Assembly (NCBI RefSeq): GCF_963360655.1
Contig: NZ_OY725712.1
Span: forward strand, 620,001-684,000
Length of the DNA: 64,000 nt
Direction: 5' to 3'
DNA from: Collinsella aerofaciens
Lineage (GTDB): Bacteria; Actinomycetota; Coriobacteriia; Coriobacteriales; Coriobacteriaceae
A model generated the notes under the pieces. That model saw only the letters and a program-made list of their open reading frames with translations, was not told the origin of the DNA and did no database searches. Within the stretch, counting starts at the first letter, position 1. Each line of letters begins with the position of its first letter. Shown in pieces: positions 52,303 to 61,508 of the stretch. Made by a program: the position numbers and the translations under genes.

Positions 52303-52887
52303 TTAGATATCGTCAGAGGAGTCGAGTTCTGCCTCGAGCTTGGCACGGCGTCTTTTCGCCGTGAAAAACGTTGCGCACAGGCCAGCAAACGTGGCCGCGA
52401 AAATCGTCGCACCGCAGAACACGCCCGTGGCCAGGTTCGCCAACCAAAAGACGCTTTCGAGCGGTACGATCTGCGCCTCAGCGATACAGCGCATTGCGGC
52501 AATAACAAGCGCGAACGCGGCGCCGCTAAGACCGCTGAGAAGTAGGAAATATCCAACAGGAAGATGCTCGGTTTGCCCAAAACGATTGGTATCGACATAG
52601 CCCTTCCGCGTTTGCAGTCCTGCGCAAATCAACATCACGAGAACGAGCCACAAATACATGGCTGCCTCGAACGGCGTTGCAAAACCATGCGGCATTTCAC
52701 TGGCGTCGCTGTGAACCCACGCAACCTGTCGAGCTATAAACTGGTAGAAAAATATCATCAACATGCCAAACGAAAGCAGCACGAAACCAATCTTGTAGAT
52801 CTTCGCGCTCTCAGCCTCCAGGCGCTCATCCTTTGGGCCGGCATATTCACGCCACTTTTGCACGAGTTTTAAATCTTCAAATTTCAT
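52303..52887 (-). CDS. DUF6773-like membrane protein
   Basis: A 194-residue protein with four hydrophobic helices (FVLLSFGMLMIFFYQFI, MYLWLVLVMLICAGL, YFLLLSGLSGAAFALVIAAM, ATGVFCGATIFAATFAGL) and an acidic end. It lies 9 bases downstream of a small XRE regulator, a very common pairing in Gram-positive bacteria. Function unknown. Confidence 0.75.
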   Translation of the reverse strand: MKFEDLKLVQKWREYAGPKDERLEAESAKIYKIGFVLLSFGMLMIFFYQFIARQVAWVHSDASEMPHGFATPFEAAMYLWLVLVMLICAGLQTRKGYVDTNRFGQTEHLPVGYFLLLSGLSGAAFALVIAAMRCIAEAQIVPLESVFWLANLATGVFCGATIFAATFAGLCATFFTAKRRRAKLEAELDSSDDI

Positions 52888-52896
52888 AGCGAACTC

Positions 52897-53127
52897 CTAA
52901 AGAGCGTTAGGGTCGACGTCGATCCCGTCTTCCCAAAACAGATCGTTCAACGTAACGCGTAGCGCTTTGCAGATCGCCACGCACAAATTGAGCGTGGGGT
53001 TGTAGCCGCCCGCCTCGATCAGGCCGATGGTCTGGCGCGTAACGCCCACGGCCTCGGCCAAGTCAGCTTGCGAAAGGCCAACCGCCGCGCGCGCCGCCTT
53101 CATGCGTAGGTTCTTTTTGCCCGGCAT
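52897..53127 (-). CDS. Small XRE-family regulator
   Basis: A 76-residue helix-turn-helix protein (AARAAVGLSQADLAEAVGVT, RQTIGLIEAGGYNPTLNLCV) of the type that controls an adjacent membrane-protein gene. AAAGGAA precedes ATG 53127. It starts the two-gene unit with 52303-52887. Confidence 0.9.
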   Translation of the reverse strand: MPGKKNLRMKAARAAVGLSQADLAEAVGVTRQTIGLIEAGGYNPTLNLCVAICKALRVTLNDLFWEDGIDVDPNAL

Positions 53128-53277
53128 GGATTTCCTTTCGTAGTAATGGACAGATATCCGTTGCAACATGACAGAAATATATTGCATCCATCAGAAGATG
53201 TCAACTATATCTGTCATTATGAAAACCATATTCGTCATCGCCATGCGGACATTACAACTTCGGTTCACTATTCAAAC

Positions 53278-53383
53278 TTACTCGGACAGAACCGACTCGG
53301 TTTTGTCCGAGTAAACTCGAGCATAAACTGATTCATGCGATACAATTAACTCGGACAAAACCGAGTCGGAAGGAACCGAGTAA
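53278..53383 (+). promoter_or_regulatory. Paired operator repeats of the ATPase gene at 53384
   Basis: A 37-bp near-perfect palindrome (TTACTCGGACAGAACCGA - C - TCGGTTTTGTCCGAGTAA, 53278-53314) and a second related copy (TTAACTCGGACAAAACCGAG through CCGAGTAA, 53346-53383) flank a GATACAAT -10-like box. The second copy contains the Shine-Dalgarno and ends at the start codon. Confidence 0.7.
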
Positions 53384-54766
53384 GTGGAATTCATTGGCAG
53401 GGAGCGTGAACTCGCCCGTATTAAGAAAACGCTCAAAGCACCCGAGCAGCGCAATGTTCTCATTTACGGCAGGCGTCGCGTCGGAAAAAGTGAGCTCATC
53501 AAGCAGGCGCTAACGGATTTGTCAGACGTCGCAACGGTCTATTACGAGTGCCGCCAAACCTCCGAGGCAGACAACCTCGAGAGTCTGTCCGTCCTTGTTG
53601 CTGAAGCGCTGAGCTTTCCTCCGCTCGCCTTCACAGGCATCCGCGAGCTCATCGAATTTCTGTTTGCCCAAGCCAAAGACAAGAACACTACCCTCGTTCT
53701 CGACGAATACCCCTACTTGAGAGATGCGGTTAAAGGCTTAGACAGCATTCTTCAGACCTCAATCGACGCCCACAGGGAAGACTCACGTTTAAACATTGTC
53801 CTGTGCGGCTCCTACGTTGAGATTATGAAATCCCTCATCGAGCATGAAAGCCCCCTCTACGGGCGAATTGATCTCGCACTTGAGCTTAAGCCCATGGATT
53901 ACTTTGACGCTGCGAAGTTCTATCCCGCGTTCTCGCCCGAGGACAAGGTGCGGCTCTATAGCGTTTTTGGCGGCATCCCCTTTTACAATCGCCTCATCGA
54001 TCAATCCCAAAGCGTACGCGACAACATCATCGAGCTCGTCACGGAACCTGGCGCCCGCTTAGAAAGCGAGGTGCCGTCCTATCTCAACGCCGAGATCTCG
54101 AAGATGACCAACGCCAACGAAGTTTTCGGGGCTCTCGCACAAGGTTACTCCCGTTGGGGGGACGTGCTGGCACAGTCGCACGTCTCGAGCGGTCCGGCCA
54201 TGGCAGACGTGCTCGACAAGCTCATGTCACTCGAAATCGTCCAAAAGCGTGCACCCATCAACGACCCTACGAACAAGCGCAAGTCTGGCTACTTTGTAGT
54301 GGATCCGCTTTCGCTCTTTTACTATCGCTATGTTTTCCGCAATGCCTCAGCACGTCAGCTGCTCGACCCGGAAGTCTTCTATGATCGTCACGTCTCCCAA
54401 GACTTCGAGGAAAACTACGTTCCTCATATGTTCGAGGAGATCTGCCGTCAATACCTCGTGCGGCAGAACAGGACCGGCAAGATCGAACCGGCTTTCGACG
54501 CCATAGGCAAGTACTGGTACGACGATCCCGCAAACAAAACGAGCGGCGAATTCGATGTGGTAACGCAAGACCCCGAGGGCTACGCATTCTACGAAGCAAA
54601 GTTCCGCAAATCCCCCGTCACGCAAAAAATGGTCGACGAGGAAATCACCCAAGTCGAGGCAACGGGGCTCAAGTGCCATCGCTATGGATTCTTCTCCCGT
54701 TCGGGCTTCGAAGCTGGCGAAAGCGATCGAACCGTCTTCATCGACCTGCCGCAGATGTTTGGATAG
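53384..54766 (+). CDS. Solitary AAA ATPase with DUF234-type nuclease-like domain
   Basis: A 460-residue protein starting at GTG. The ATPase part has Walker A GRRRVGKSEL with K35, Walker B TTLVLDEYPYL and sensor NIVLCGSY. A winged-helix region follows (ALAQGYSRWGDVLAQSHVSS). The C-terminal DUF234 domain has YVPHMFEEICRQYLV and the PD-(D/E)xK-like GEFDVVTQDPEGYAFYEAKF. The family (archaeal-type ATPase_2/DUF234) is widespread, often solitary and mobile, and its function is unsettled. Own promoter repeats suggest autoregulation. Confidence 0.88.
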   Translation: MEFIGRERELARIKKTLKAPEQRNVLIYGRRRVGKSELIKQALTDLSDVATVYYECRQTSEADNLESLSVLVAEALSFPPLAFTGIRELIEFLFAQAKDKNTTLVLDEYPYLRDAVKGLDSILQTSIDAHREDSRLNIVLCGSYVEIMKSLIEHESPLYGRIDLALELKPMDYFDAAKFYPAFSPEDKVRLYSVFGGIPFYNRLIDQSQSVRDNIIELVTEPGARLESEVPSYLNAEISKMTNANEVFGALAQGYSRWGDVLAQSHVSSGPAMADVLDKLMSLEIVQKRAPINDPTNKRKSGYFVVDPLSLFYYRYVFRNASARQLLDPEVFYDRHVSQDFEENYVPHMFEEICRQYLVRQNRTGKIEPAFDAIGKYWYDDPANKTSGEFDVVTQDPEGYAFYEAKFRKSPVTQKMVDEEITQVEATGLKCHRYGFFSRSGFEAGESDRTVFIDLPQMFG

Positions 54767-54923
54767 GACAGGACAGGTCCCTCCCGCATTCCAAGCATTC
54801 ATTATCTAATCGAACGATTGTTCGATGGATTTCGTGTTGGTTGGAATCGTCTGTGGGCTGGGCTATGCTACCTTGACTATCTATATGACTTAAACGCAGC
54901 AAAGGAGCACCGAGAGAGCGAGT

Positions 54924-56921
54924 ATGGCAAAAAACACCGCAAACTATGGTAACGACAGTATCCGCCAGCTCAAGGACGAGGAGCGCGTACGCCTGCGCCC
55001 CGCCGTCATCTTTGGCTCGGACGGGCTCGACGGCTGCGCACATGCCGCCTTCGAGATCCTGTCCAACGCCGTTGACGAGGCGCGCCAGGGCTACGGCAAG
55101 CTCATCACCCTTACCGCCTTTCGCGATGGCTCCATTCAGGTAGAGGACAATGGCCGTGGCTGCCCGCTCGACTGGAACCCTTCCGAGAAGCGTTTTAACT
55201 GGGAGCTCGTCTTTTGCGAACTCTACGCCGGCGGCAAGTATAACAACAACCAGGGCGGCGACTACGATTTCTCGCTCGGCACCAACGGCCTGGGCTCCTG
55301 TGCGACTCAGTACGCCTCCGAGTACATGGACGTCACGGTTTGGCGCGACGGCAACAAGTACTCCCTGCACTTTAAGAAGGGCAAGGTCGTCGGCGCCAAA
55401 AAGAAGGCGCTCGAGATTGAGCCCAGCGACGAGAACCGCACCGGTACCACCATCAAGTGGCGTCCCGATCTTGAGGTCTTTACCTCCATCAGTATCCCCC
55501 ACGATTGGTATCGCGAGACCATGCGCCGTCAGGCCGTGGTCAACGCCAACGTGACCTTCCGCCTGCACATCGAGGGCGACGATGGTGAGTTTTCCGAAGA
55601 GGATTTTTGCTATCCCAAGGGCATCGAGGACTACGTGCTCGAGAAGGTCGGTACCGACTACCTTACCGAGCCCTTCTTTATCGAGGCCGACCGTCGCGGT
55701 CGCGATCGCGAGGACCTGCCCGATTACAACGTAAAAATCACCGCATGCATGTGCTTCTCGCGCACCTTCATGATGCAGGAGTACTACCACAACTCATCGT
55801 GGCTCGAGAACGGCGGTTCGCCCGAGAAGGCCGCCCGCAGCGCTTTGACCAGCGCCATCGATGCCTACATTAAGCAACAGGGCAAATACAACAAAAACGA
55901 GAGCGGCATTAAGTGGCAGGACGTCCAGGACTGTCTGGTACTAGTGACCAACTGCTTCTCCACCCAGACGTCTTACGAAAACCAGACTAAGAAGGCCATC
56001 AACAACCGCTTTATCCAGCAGGCCATGACTGCCTTCTTTAAGGAGCGCCTCTCGACCTACTTGATCGAGAACAAGGACGCCGCCAATAAGATTATGGAGC
56101 AGGTGCTCATCAACAAGCGTTCACGCGAGAATGCCGAGAAGACGCGCCAGAGCATCAAGACCAACCTGCAGCAGAAGACCGATATGGCCAACCGCGTGCA
56201 GAAGTTCATCGACTGCCGCTCCAAGGACAAGAACCGTCGCGAGATCTACATCGTAGAGGGCGACTCGGCAGCAGGCGCCATTCGCACCTCGCGCGATGCC
56301 GAGTTCCAGGGCGTCATGCCCGTCCGAGGTAAGATCCTCAACTGCCTGAAGGAGGATTATCCGCGCATCTTTAAGTCCGACATCATCATGGACCTTATGC
56401 GCGTGCTGGGCTGCGGTGTGGAGATCAAGGACAAGCGCATCAAGAACCTGGGCGCCTTTGACCTGGACAACCTCAACTGGAACAAGGTCATCATCTGTAC
56501 GGACGCCGACGTCGACGGTTATCACATCCGCACGCTCGTGCTCACCATGCTCTATCGCCTGGTGCCCACGCTTATCGACGAGGGCTACGTGTATATCGCC
56601 GAGTCGCCGCTCTACGAGATCAACTGCAAAGAGAAGACCTACTTTGCCTACACCGAGCTCGAGAAGAACGGCATCCTTAAGGAGATCGGCGACCAAAAGT
56701 GCTCGATCAACCGCTCCAAGGGTCTTGGTGAGAACGATCCGGACATGATGTGGCTCACCACCATGAACCCCGAGACGCGCCGCCTGATCAAGGTGGAGCC
56801 CGAGGACGTCACCAAGATGGAAACCATGTTCAACCTTTTGCTTGGCAACGACGAGGCAGGCCGCAAGCGCCATATCTCCGAGCACGGCAAGGAATACCTG
56901 GACCAGCTGGACCTGCAGTAG
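54924..56921 (+). CDS. Type IIA topoisomerase subunit B (GyrB/ParE-like)
   Basis: A 665-residue subunit with a GHKL ATPase domain (HAAFEILSNAVDEARQGYGK, VEDNGRGCPLDW, LGTNGLGSCATQYASEYMDV), a transducer region, then Toprim (IVEGDSAAGAIRTSRD, ICTDADVDGYHIRTLVL, ESPLYEI). It supplies the ATP gate and metal site. It is somewhat divergent from standard GyrB and lies away from a dnaA/gyr locus, pairing with the A subunit 45 bases downstream. The name parE/gyrB is withheld because chain chemistry does not tell which. Confidence 0.92.
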   Translation: MAKNTANYGNDSIRQLKDEERVRLRPAVIFGSDGLDGCAHAAFEILSNAVDEARQGYGKLITLTAFRDGSIQVEDNGRGCPLDWNPSEKRFNWELVFCELYAGGKYNNNQGGDYDFSLGTNGLGSCATQYASEYMDVTVWRDGNKYSLHFKKGKVVGAKKKALEIEPSDENRTGTTIKWRPDLEVFTSISIPHDWYRETMRRQAVVNANVTFRLHIEGDDGEFSEEDFCYPKGIEDYVLEKVGTDYLTEPFFIEADRRGRDREDLPDYNVKITACMCFSRTFMMQEYYHNSSWLENGGSPEKAARSALTSAIDAYIKQQGKYNKNESGIKWQDVQDCLVLVTNCFSTQTSYENQTKKAINNRFIQQAMTAFFKERLSTYLIENKDAANKIMEQVLINKRSRENAEKTRQSIKTNLQQKTDMANRVQKFIDCRSKDKNRREIYIVEGDSAAGAIRTSRDAEFQGVMPVRGKILNCLKEDYPRIFKSDIIMDLMRVLGCGVEIKDKRIKNLGAFDLDNLNWNKVIICTDADVDGYHIRTLVLTMLYRLVPTLIDEGYVYIAESPLYEINCKEKTYFAYTELEKNGILKEIGDQKCSINRSKGLGENDPDMMWLTTMNPETRRLIKVEPEDVTKMETMFNLLLGNDEAGRKRHISEHGKEYLDQLDLQ

Positions 56922-56966
56922 CAGCAAATCGATAACGACGGCCCATAAGAAGTTCAAGAGGAAATC

Positions 56967-59207
56967 GTGGCAAAGAAGAAGACGAAGAACCAGCCAAAGA
57001 AAAAGCAGGTCAACGCCGAAAACGTCATCGGCCTGCACTCCGAGGTCACCGACCAGCCGATCACGCAGACGCTCGAGGTCAACTACATGCCCTACGCCAT
57101 GAGCGTCAACGTCTCGCGTGCGTTCCCCGAGATCGACGGCTTTAAGCCCTCGCACCGCAAGCTGCTCTACACCATGTACAAGATGGGTCTGCTCAAGGGC
57201 GAGCGCCAGAAGAGCGCCAACATCGTGGGGCAAACCATGAAGCTCAACCCGCACGGCGATGCCGCGATCTACGAGACGATGGTGCGCCTGGCGACGGGCA
57301 ACGAGGCACTGCTTGCGCCCTTCGTGGAGTCGAAGGGCAACTTTGGCAAGTACTATTCGGGCGATCTGAGCTACGCCGCCTCGCGTTATACCGAGGCCAA
57401 GCTCTCCCCCATCAGCGCCGAGATCTTCAAGGACATCGACAAGGACCCGGTCGACTTTGTCGACAGCTACGACGGCGCCATGAAGGAGCCGCGTTTGCTG
57501 CCCACCACGTTCCCCAACATCCTTGTCTCGGCCAACAAGGGCATCGGCGTCGCCATGGCGTCCGACATCTGCGGTTTCAACCTCAACGAGGTCTGCACCG
57601 CCACCATGCACTACCTGCAGGATCCCGACTGCGACCTGCTCGAGTACATGCCCATGCCCGACTTCTCGACCGGCGGCGAAATTATCTACCGCCGCGAGGA
57701 GATGGAAAAGATTATCGAGACCGGCCTTGGCAGCTTCCAGATCCGCTCCCGCTGGCGCTGGATTCCCGAAGAGCGCATCATCGAGGTCTACGAGATCCCC
57801 TACACCACCAAGACCGATGTCATCATCGAACGCATCGTCAAGCTCTCCAAAGAGGGCAAGGTCAAGGAGATCGCCGATATCCGCGATGAGACCGACCTCT
57901 CGGGTCTGCGTATCGCCATCGACCTTAAGCGCGGCGTCGACCCCGACAAGCTCATGGCCAAGCTCTATCGCTCGACCACGCTGCAGGATTCGTTCTCGTG
58001 CAACTTCAACGTGCTCGTCGACGGCTATCCCCGTGTTATGGGCGTGCGCCAGATTCTGCACGAGTGGGTCAAGTGGCGTATTGAGTCCACGCGCCGCCGC
58101 ATTAACTTTGACCTGGGCAAAAAGTCCGAGCGCCTGCACCTGCTGCACGGCCTTGAGGCAATTCTGCTCGACATCGACAAGGCCATCGCCATCATCCGCG
58201 GCACCAAGCTCGAAGCCGAGGTCGTGCCCAATCTTATGAAGGGTTTCGACATCGACGAGACCCAGGCCGAGTTTGTTGCCGAGCTCAAGCTTCGCAACAT
58301 CAACGAGGAGTACATCCTCAACCGCACCAAGGACATTGCAAAGCTTGAGGGCGAAATTGCCGAGCTGGAGGAGATTCTCTCGAGCGAAGACAACATCAAG
58401 AAGGTCATCAGCGACGAGTTGGCCGCGGTCAACAAGAAATATGTGATGCCGCGTCGCACGGGCAGGATCGAGCCCCATGAGGTCATCGAGGTGAGCTTGG
58501 AACCCGAGGTCGAGGAGTACCCGGTCACCATCATGCTCTCGCGCGATGGCTACCTTAAGAAGATGACGGACCGCGTACTCAAGAAGGCGACCACGCTCAA
58601 GTACAAGGACGGCGACAAACCCTTTATCGAGTTCCCGTCCTCCAACACCCACGAGCTGCTGGTCTTTACCAACAAGAGCCAGGTGTACAAGTGCAAGGTT
58701 GCGGCGTTTGAGGACACCAAGTCGGCCCAGCTGGGCTCGTACCTGCCGACCGATCTTGAGATGGAACCCGACGAGGGTGTCATCTGGGTCATCGACCCCG
58801 AGGACTACAAGGCCGACGTGCTGTTTGTCTTTGAGAACGGTCGTGTGGTGCGCGTCGCACTTGCCGGATACGTTACCAAGACCAACCGCAAGCGCCTTAA
58901 GAACGCCATCTACGGCGGCAGCAAACTGCTGTATGCCCAGGTGCTCAAGGAAGATCGCGATATTGCACTGGTCTCGAGCGACTATCGCCTGATGAACTTC
59001 AACACGTCGTTGCTCAAGACCAAGACGACCACCAACACGCAGGGCGTCCAGGCCTTTACGGCTAAGAAGGGCCGCTCGGTCACCACCGTCGGCACAACCG
59101 AGGAGATTCTTGGCGCCGGCGTCTCGGCCGAGAAGTTCACCGCACAGAGCCTGCCTTCTGCCGGTGCCCTCATGAAGGAAAACGACATGCCGAGCCTGTT
59201 TGACTAG
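56967..59207 (+). CDS. Type IIA topoisomerase subunit A (GyrA/ParC-like)
   Basis: A 746-residue subunit starting at GTG. The DNA-gate domain (SVNVSRAFPEIDGFKPSHRK, QTMKLNPHGDAAIYETMVRL) has the catalytic tyrosine Y141 in ASRYTEAKL. A coiled-coil stretch (KLEGEIAELEEILSSEDNIK) and a short beta-pinwheel C-terminal region follow. The GyrA-box (QRRGGKG) needed for wrapping DNA is not seen, which favours a decatenase/topo IV-like role. GAGGAAAT precedes the start. Ends in a strong terminator. Confidence 0.92.
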   Translation: MAKKKTKNQPKKKQVNAENVIGLHSEVTDQPITQTLEVNYMPYAMSVNVSRAFPEIDGFKPSHRKLLYTMYKMGLLKGERQKSANIVGQTMKLNPHGDAAIYETMVRLATGNEALLAPFVESKGNFGKYYSGDLSYAASRYTEAKLSPISAEIFKDIDKDPVDFVDSYDGAMKEPRLLPTTFPNILVSANKGIGVAMASDICGFNLNEVCTATMHYLQDPDCDLLEYMPMPDFSTGGEIIYRREEMEKIIETGLGSFQIRSRWRWIPEERIIEVYEIPYTTKTDVIIERIVKLSKEGKVKEIADIRDETDLSGLRIAIDLKRGVDPDKLMAKLYRSTTLQDSFSCNFNVLVDGYPRVMGVRQILHEWVKWRIESTRRRINFDLGKKSERLHLLHGLEAILLDIDKAIAIIRGTKLEAEVVPNLMKGFDIDETQAEFVAELKLRNINEEYILNRTKDIAKLEGEIAELEEILSSEDNIKKVISDELAAVNKKYVMPRRTGRIEPHEVIEVSLEPEVEEYPVTIMLSRDGYLKKMTDRVLKKATTLKYKDGDKPFIEFPSSNTHELLVFTNKSQVYKCKVAAFEDTKSAQLGSYLPTDLEMEPDEGVIWVIDPEDYKADVLFVFENGRVVRVALAGYVTKTNRKRLKNAIYGGSKLLYAQVLKEDRDIALVSSDYRLMNFNTSLLKTKTTTNTQGVQAFTAKKGRSVTTVGTTEEILGAGVSAEKFTAQSLPSAGALMKENDMPSLFD

Positions 59208-59243
59208 GTGCCACGGCAACGAGACCGTTAGATACTTCTCAAA

Positions 59244-59296
59244 GCGACGAGGCCCGGAACGCAACGGCATTGCGCCCGGGACTCGTCGTTTTTCTT
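59244..59296 (+). terminator. Terminator of the topoisomerase operon
   Basis: CGACGAGGCCCGG pairs with CCCGGGACTCGTCG, followed by TTTTTCTT, a classical intrinsic terminator. Confidence 0.85.
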
Positions 59297-59390
59297 CTCA
59301 ACTATTTTTTAACGCAGATAAATTGATTTCTGCTTATTTTTCTGCGTAAAAAATGTCAGCGTCACTGCTTCGATGCCCTTTGGTCAGCTG

Positions 59391-59447
59391 TTAGCAAAAC
59401 TTGCAAAAATTAGCAAAACTTGCAAAAATTAGCAAAACTTGCAAAGG
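59391..59447 (+). repeat. Three 19-bp direct repeats before the ATPase at 59455
   Basis: TTAGCAAAACTTGCAAAAA occurs at 59391 and 59410, and as TTAGCAAAACTTGCAAAGG at 59429. Each contains the partial palindrome GCAAAACTTGC. The third copy supplies the AAAGGAG ribosome site, so a protein bound here would block translation initiation or transcription. Confidence 0.85.
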
Positions 59448-59454
59448 AGTCACC

Positions 59455-60549
59455 ATGGAGTACAGCAAGAACCCCTTTACCCCGACGTTCGGAAGCGTCC
59501 CTCCCTTTCTAGCGGGTCGCGAGCATATTCTGCGTGACATCAACCGTGGTTTTATCAACGGCCCGGGAGATCCAAACCTGTCGACTATTTTTACGGGCGC
59601 AAGGGGAACGGGCAAGACGGCGCTTCTCTCGCTCCTTTCAGAAACGGCGCTTGAACACGGTTGGATCGCAGCAAATGTCTCCGCCATGCCAGGCATGCTC
59701 GAAGATATTATCGAGCGAACCAAAGAAGCCGCAGATAGCTACCTCTCACAGCCTCATGCGCGCATAAACGGCGTTCAAATTGGTCCAGTGGGCATCGATT
59801 GGACATATGCTCAAGAGGCTCAGGGCAACTGGCGCACGCGCATGAATGGCATCTTTAAGCAACTCGAAAAACATGACATCGGACTTCTCATTACCATCGA
59901 TGAAGTCACCGTCGATCTCGAAGAAATGCTTCAATTTGCCTCTGTTTACCAGCACTTTGTACGCGAAGGTAAAAAAGTTGCCCTACTCATGGCAGGACTG
60001 CCCTACAAAGTATCGGCGTTGCTGCGTAACGATTCCGTCTCGTTCCTCAGGCGTTCCCAATATCATCAGTTAGGACGAATCACTGACGTTGAAATTGCAA
60101 ACGCGTTTCGCAAAACCGTTGAGGCCGGAGGACGTTCAATCACACCAGAAGCGCTCGAGAATGCTGTGAAGGCCGTCGACGGATTCCCCTACATGATGCA
60201 GCTCGTCGGATATCGCACTTGGGATGTTTCGGAGAACTCGCCCCAAATCAGTGCATCCGATGTCCAGCAGGGTTCCCTACTCGCACGCATGGAGCTGCGT
60301 GATCGCATTCTCGAAACGACCTATCGAGAGCTTTCCGATAAAGACATTGAGTTTTTACTCGCGATGCTGCCCGATTCTGGCCCCAGCAGGGTCTCGGAGA
60401 TAGCCAAACGCATGGGCGTCGCCAGCAACTACGCAAGCCAATACAAACGCCGCCTTCTCGAGGACGGCGTCATCGGGGAACGTGGGCGTGGTCTCGTTGG
60501 CTTTGACATCCCCGCATTCAGGGAGTTCCTGAGCGAGAAAGTCTCCTAG
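59455..60549 (+). CDS. Solitary AAA ATPase with C-terminal winged helix
   Basis: A 364-residue ATPase: Walker A FTGARGTGKTAL near 47-58, Walker B GLLITIDEV, arginine-finger region SVSFLRRSQYHQLG, and a C-terminal winged helix (PSRVSEIAKRMGVASNYASQ). AAAGGAG precedes ATG 59455. It is intact, whereas a related fragment lies at 43249. Role unknown; the family is often linked to mobile DNA or stress. Confidence 0.85.
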   Translation: MEYSKNPFTPTFGSVPPFLAGREHILRDINRGFINGPGDPNLSTIFTGARGTGKTALLSLLSETALEHGWIAANVSAMPGMLEDIIERTKEAADSYLSQPHARINGVQIGPVGIDWTYAQEAQGNWRTRMNGIFKQLEKHDIGLLITIDEVTVDLEEMLQFASVYQHFVREGKKVALLMAGLPYKVSALLRNDSVSFLRRSQYHQLGRITDVEIANAFRKTVEAGGRSITPEALENAVKAVDGFPYMMQLVGYRTWDVSENSPQISASDVQQGSLLARMELRDRILETTYRELSDKDIEFLLAMLPDSGPSRVSEIAKRMGVASNYASQYKRRLLEDGVIGERGRGLVGFDIPAFREFLSEKVS

Positions 60550-60567
60550 CACGCGGAGATTGTCCAT

Positions 60568-60659
60568 AAGGACATCAACGCATGGCAATCAGTAATCCTC
60601 TTGGTAAGGGAAGTAGGCTTTCCGCCAACGCTGATTGCCATGCGTTCTTCTTGTCCTTA
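60568..60659. terminator. Large imperfect hairpin between ATPase and FMN reductase
   Basis: AAGGACATCAACGCATGGCA-ATCAG (60568-60592) pairs with CTGATTGCCATGCGTT and TTGTCCTTA (60631-60659), leaving a 38-base loop that can fold further (TTGG / CCAA). The right arm includes the TAA of the gene ending at 60657, so it can terminate both convergent genes. Confidence 0.65.
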
Positions 60660-61187
60660 GGCGAGTTTGCGAGCGAGCTCTCGCACCTCTTCCAACTTGG
60701 GCGAGGAGACCATGCTGTCACGCTCGGTCATACCGCTGATGGTGACAATGCCCTGGTCCTCCCACTTGCAGTACGCACAGGTTGACTTGTACATAGCGAT
60801 CGCCGCATCATAGACGCCCTCGCTATGGCTATCGAGCAAAAGGGCCGTCTTGGTGAACGGGAAGCCCGTAGCACCGAAGGCATACAGGCGGTCGATGGCG
60901 GCCTTCTCCTGCGCAGTGATATCAAACCAGTAGATAGGCGAAGCGAAGACAACCATATCGGCGCCTTTCAGTGTCTCGAGCACACCGGCCATGTCGTCCT
61001 TCTGCACGCAGGCACCCTCATGGGCAAAGCAGTACTGACACCCCAGGCAACCAGCAATCTTCTTGCCGGCAACGCGGATGACCTCGACCGTATGGCCGGC
61101 CTCGCGCGCGGTCTCGGCAAACGCCTCGACCATGGTGTCGGTATTGGCGCCCTTGCGCGGGCTACCGCTCAATACAACGATATTCAT
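60657..61187 (-). CDS. NADPH-dependent FMN reductase/flavodoxin-like oxidoreductase
   Basis: A 176-residue iron-sulfur-flavoprotein-like reductase: LSGSPRKGANTDTMVEAFA at the FMN site, CLGCQYCFAHEGACVQKDDM in the middle and FASPIYWFDITAQEKAAIDR for the flavin loop. The three spaced cysteines C-G-C-x2-C and a later C are typical of this NADPH:FMN subgroup and may bind a cluster. ATG 61187 follows AAGGGAGA. It converges on the ATPase gene. Confidence 0.88.
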   Translation of the reverse strand: MNIVVLSGSPRKGANTDTMVEAFAETAREAGHTVEVIRVAGKKIAGCLGCQYCFAHEGACVQKDDMAGVLETLKGADMVVFASPIYWFDITAQEKAAIDRLYAFGATGFPFTKTALLLDSHSEGVYDAAIAMYKSTCAYCKWEDQGIVTISGMTERDSMVSSPKLEEVRELARKLA

Positions 61188-61508
61188 AAGAATCTCCCTT
61201 CTTCATGCCGCAGGCGCGCGGCATACATTTCGTTGTAACCAAAACGGATAGAGCTATTCAGTCGTCTGTAGATCGCATCTCTCGTTCGTGTTCTCTAGAC
61301 ACAATCTCATTGCCTGATAACTCCTCGGCCACCTTGATTTTCTCTCCGAGAATTGAACAGCAAATCGTTGCTCGCAAAGTATCGACTGTGAGAAAATTAG
61401 CTTGAGCTTTCTCCCTGCTCGCATAAGCGTTCGCGTGAAAGAGCCTAGCCGCATCGGCCAGGCGCAATATAGATCCGCGGAAACCGGCCTACGAACAAGG
61501 AGTGTCTT
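61188..61508. other. Gene-free intergenic stretch
   Basis: Divergent upstream regions of the FMN reductase and the LPXTG protein. Open frames here lack ribosome sites. No strong palindrome was seen apart from a weak CGAAC-rich run. Confidence 0.5.

Noticed and set aside
56121-59270. 1,049-codon open frame on the minus strand
   Set aside because: It is exactly antisense to the topoisomerase genes, has no ribosome site and its composition follows the codon bias of the real strand.
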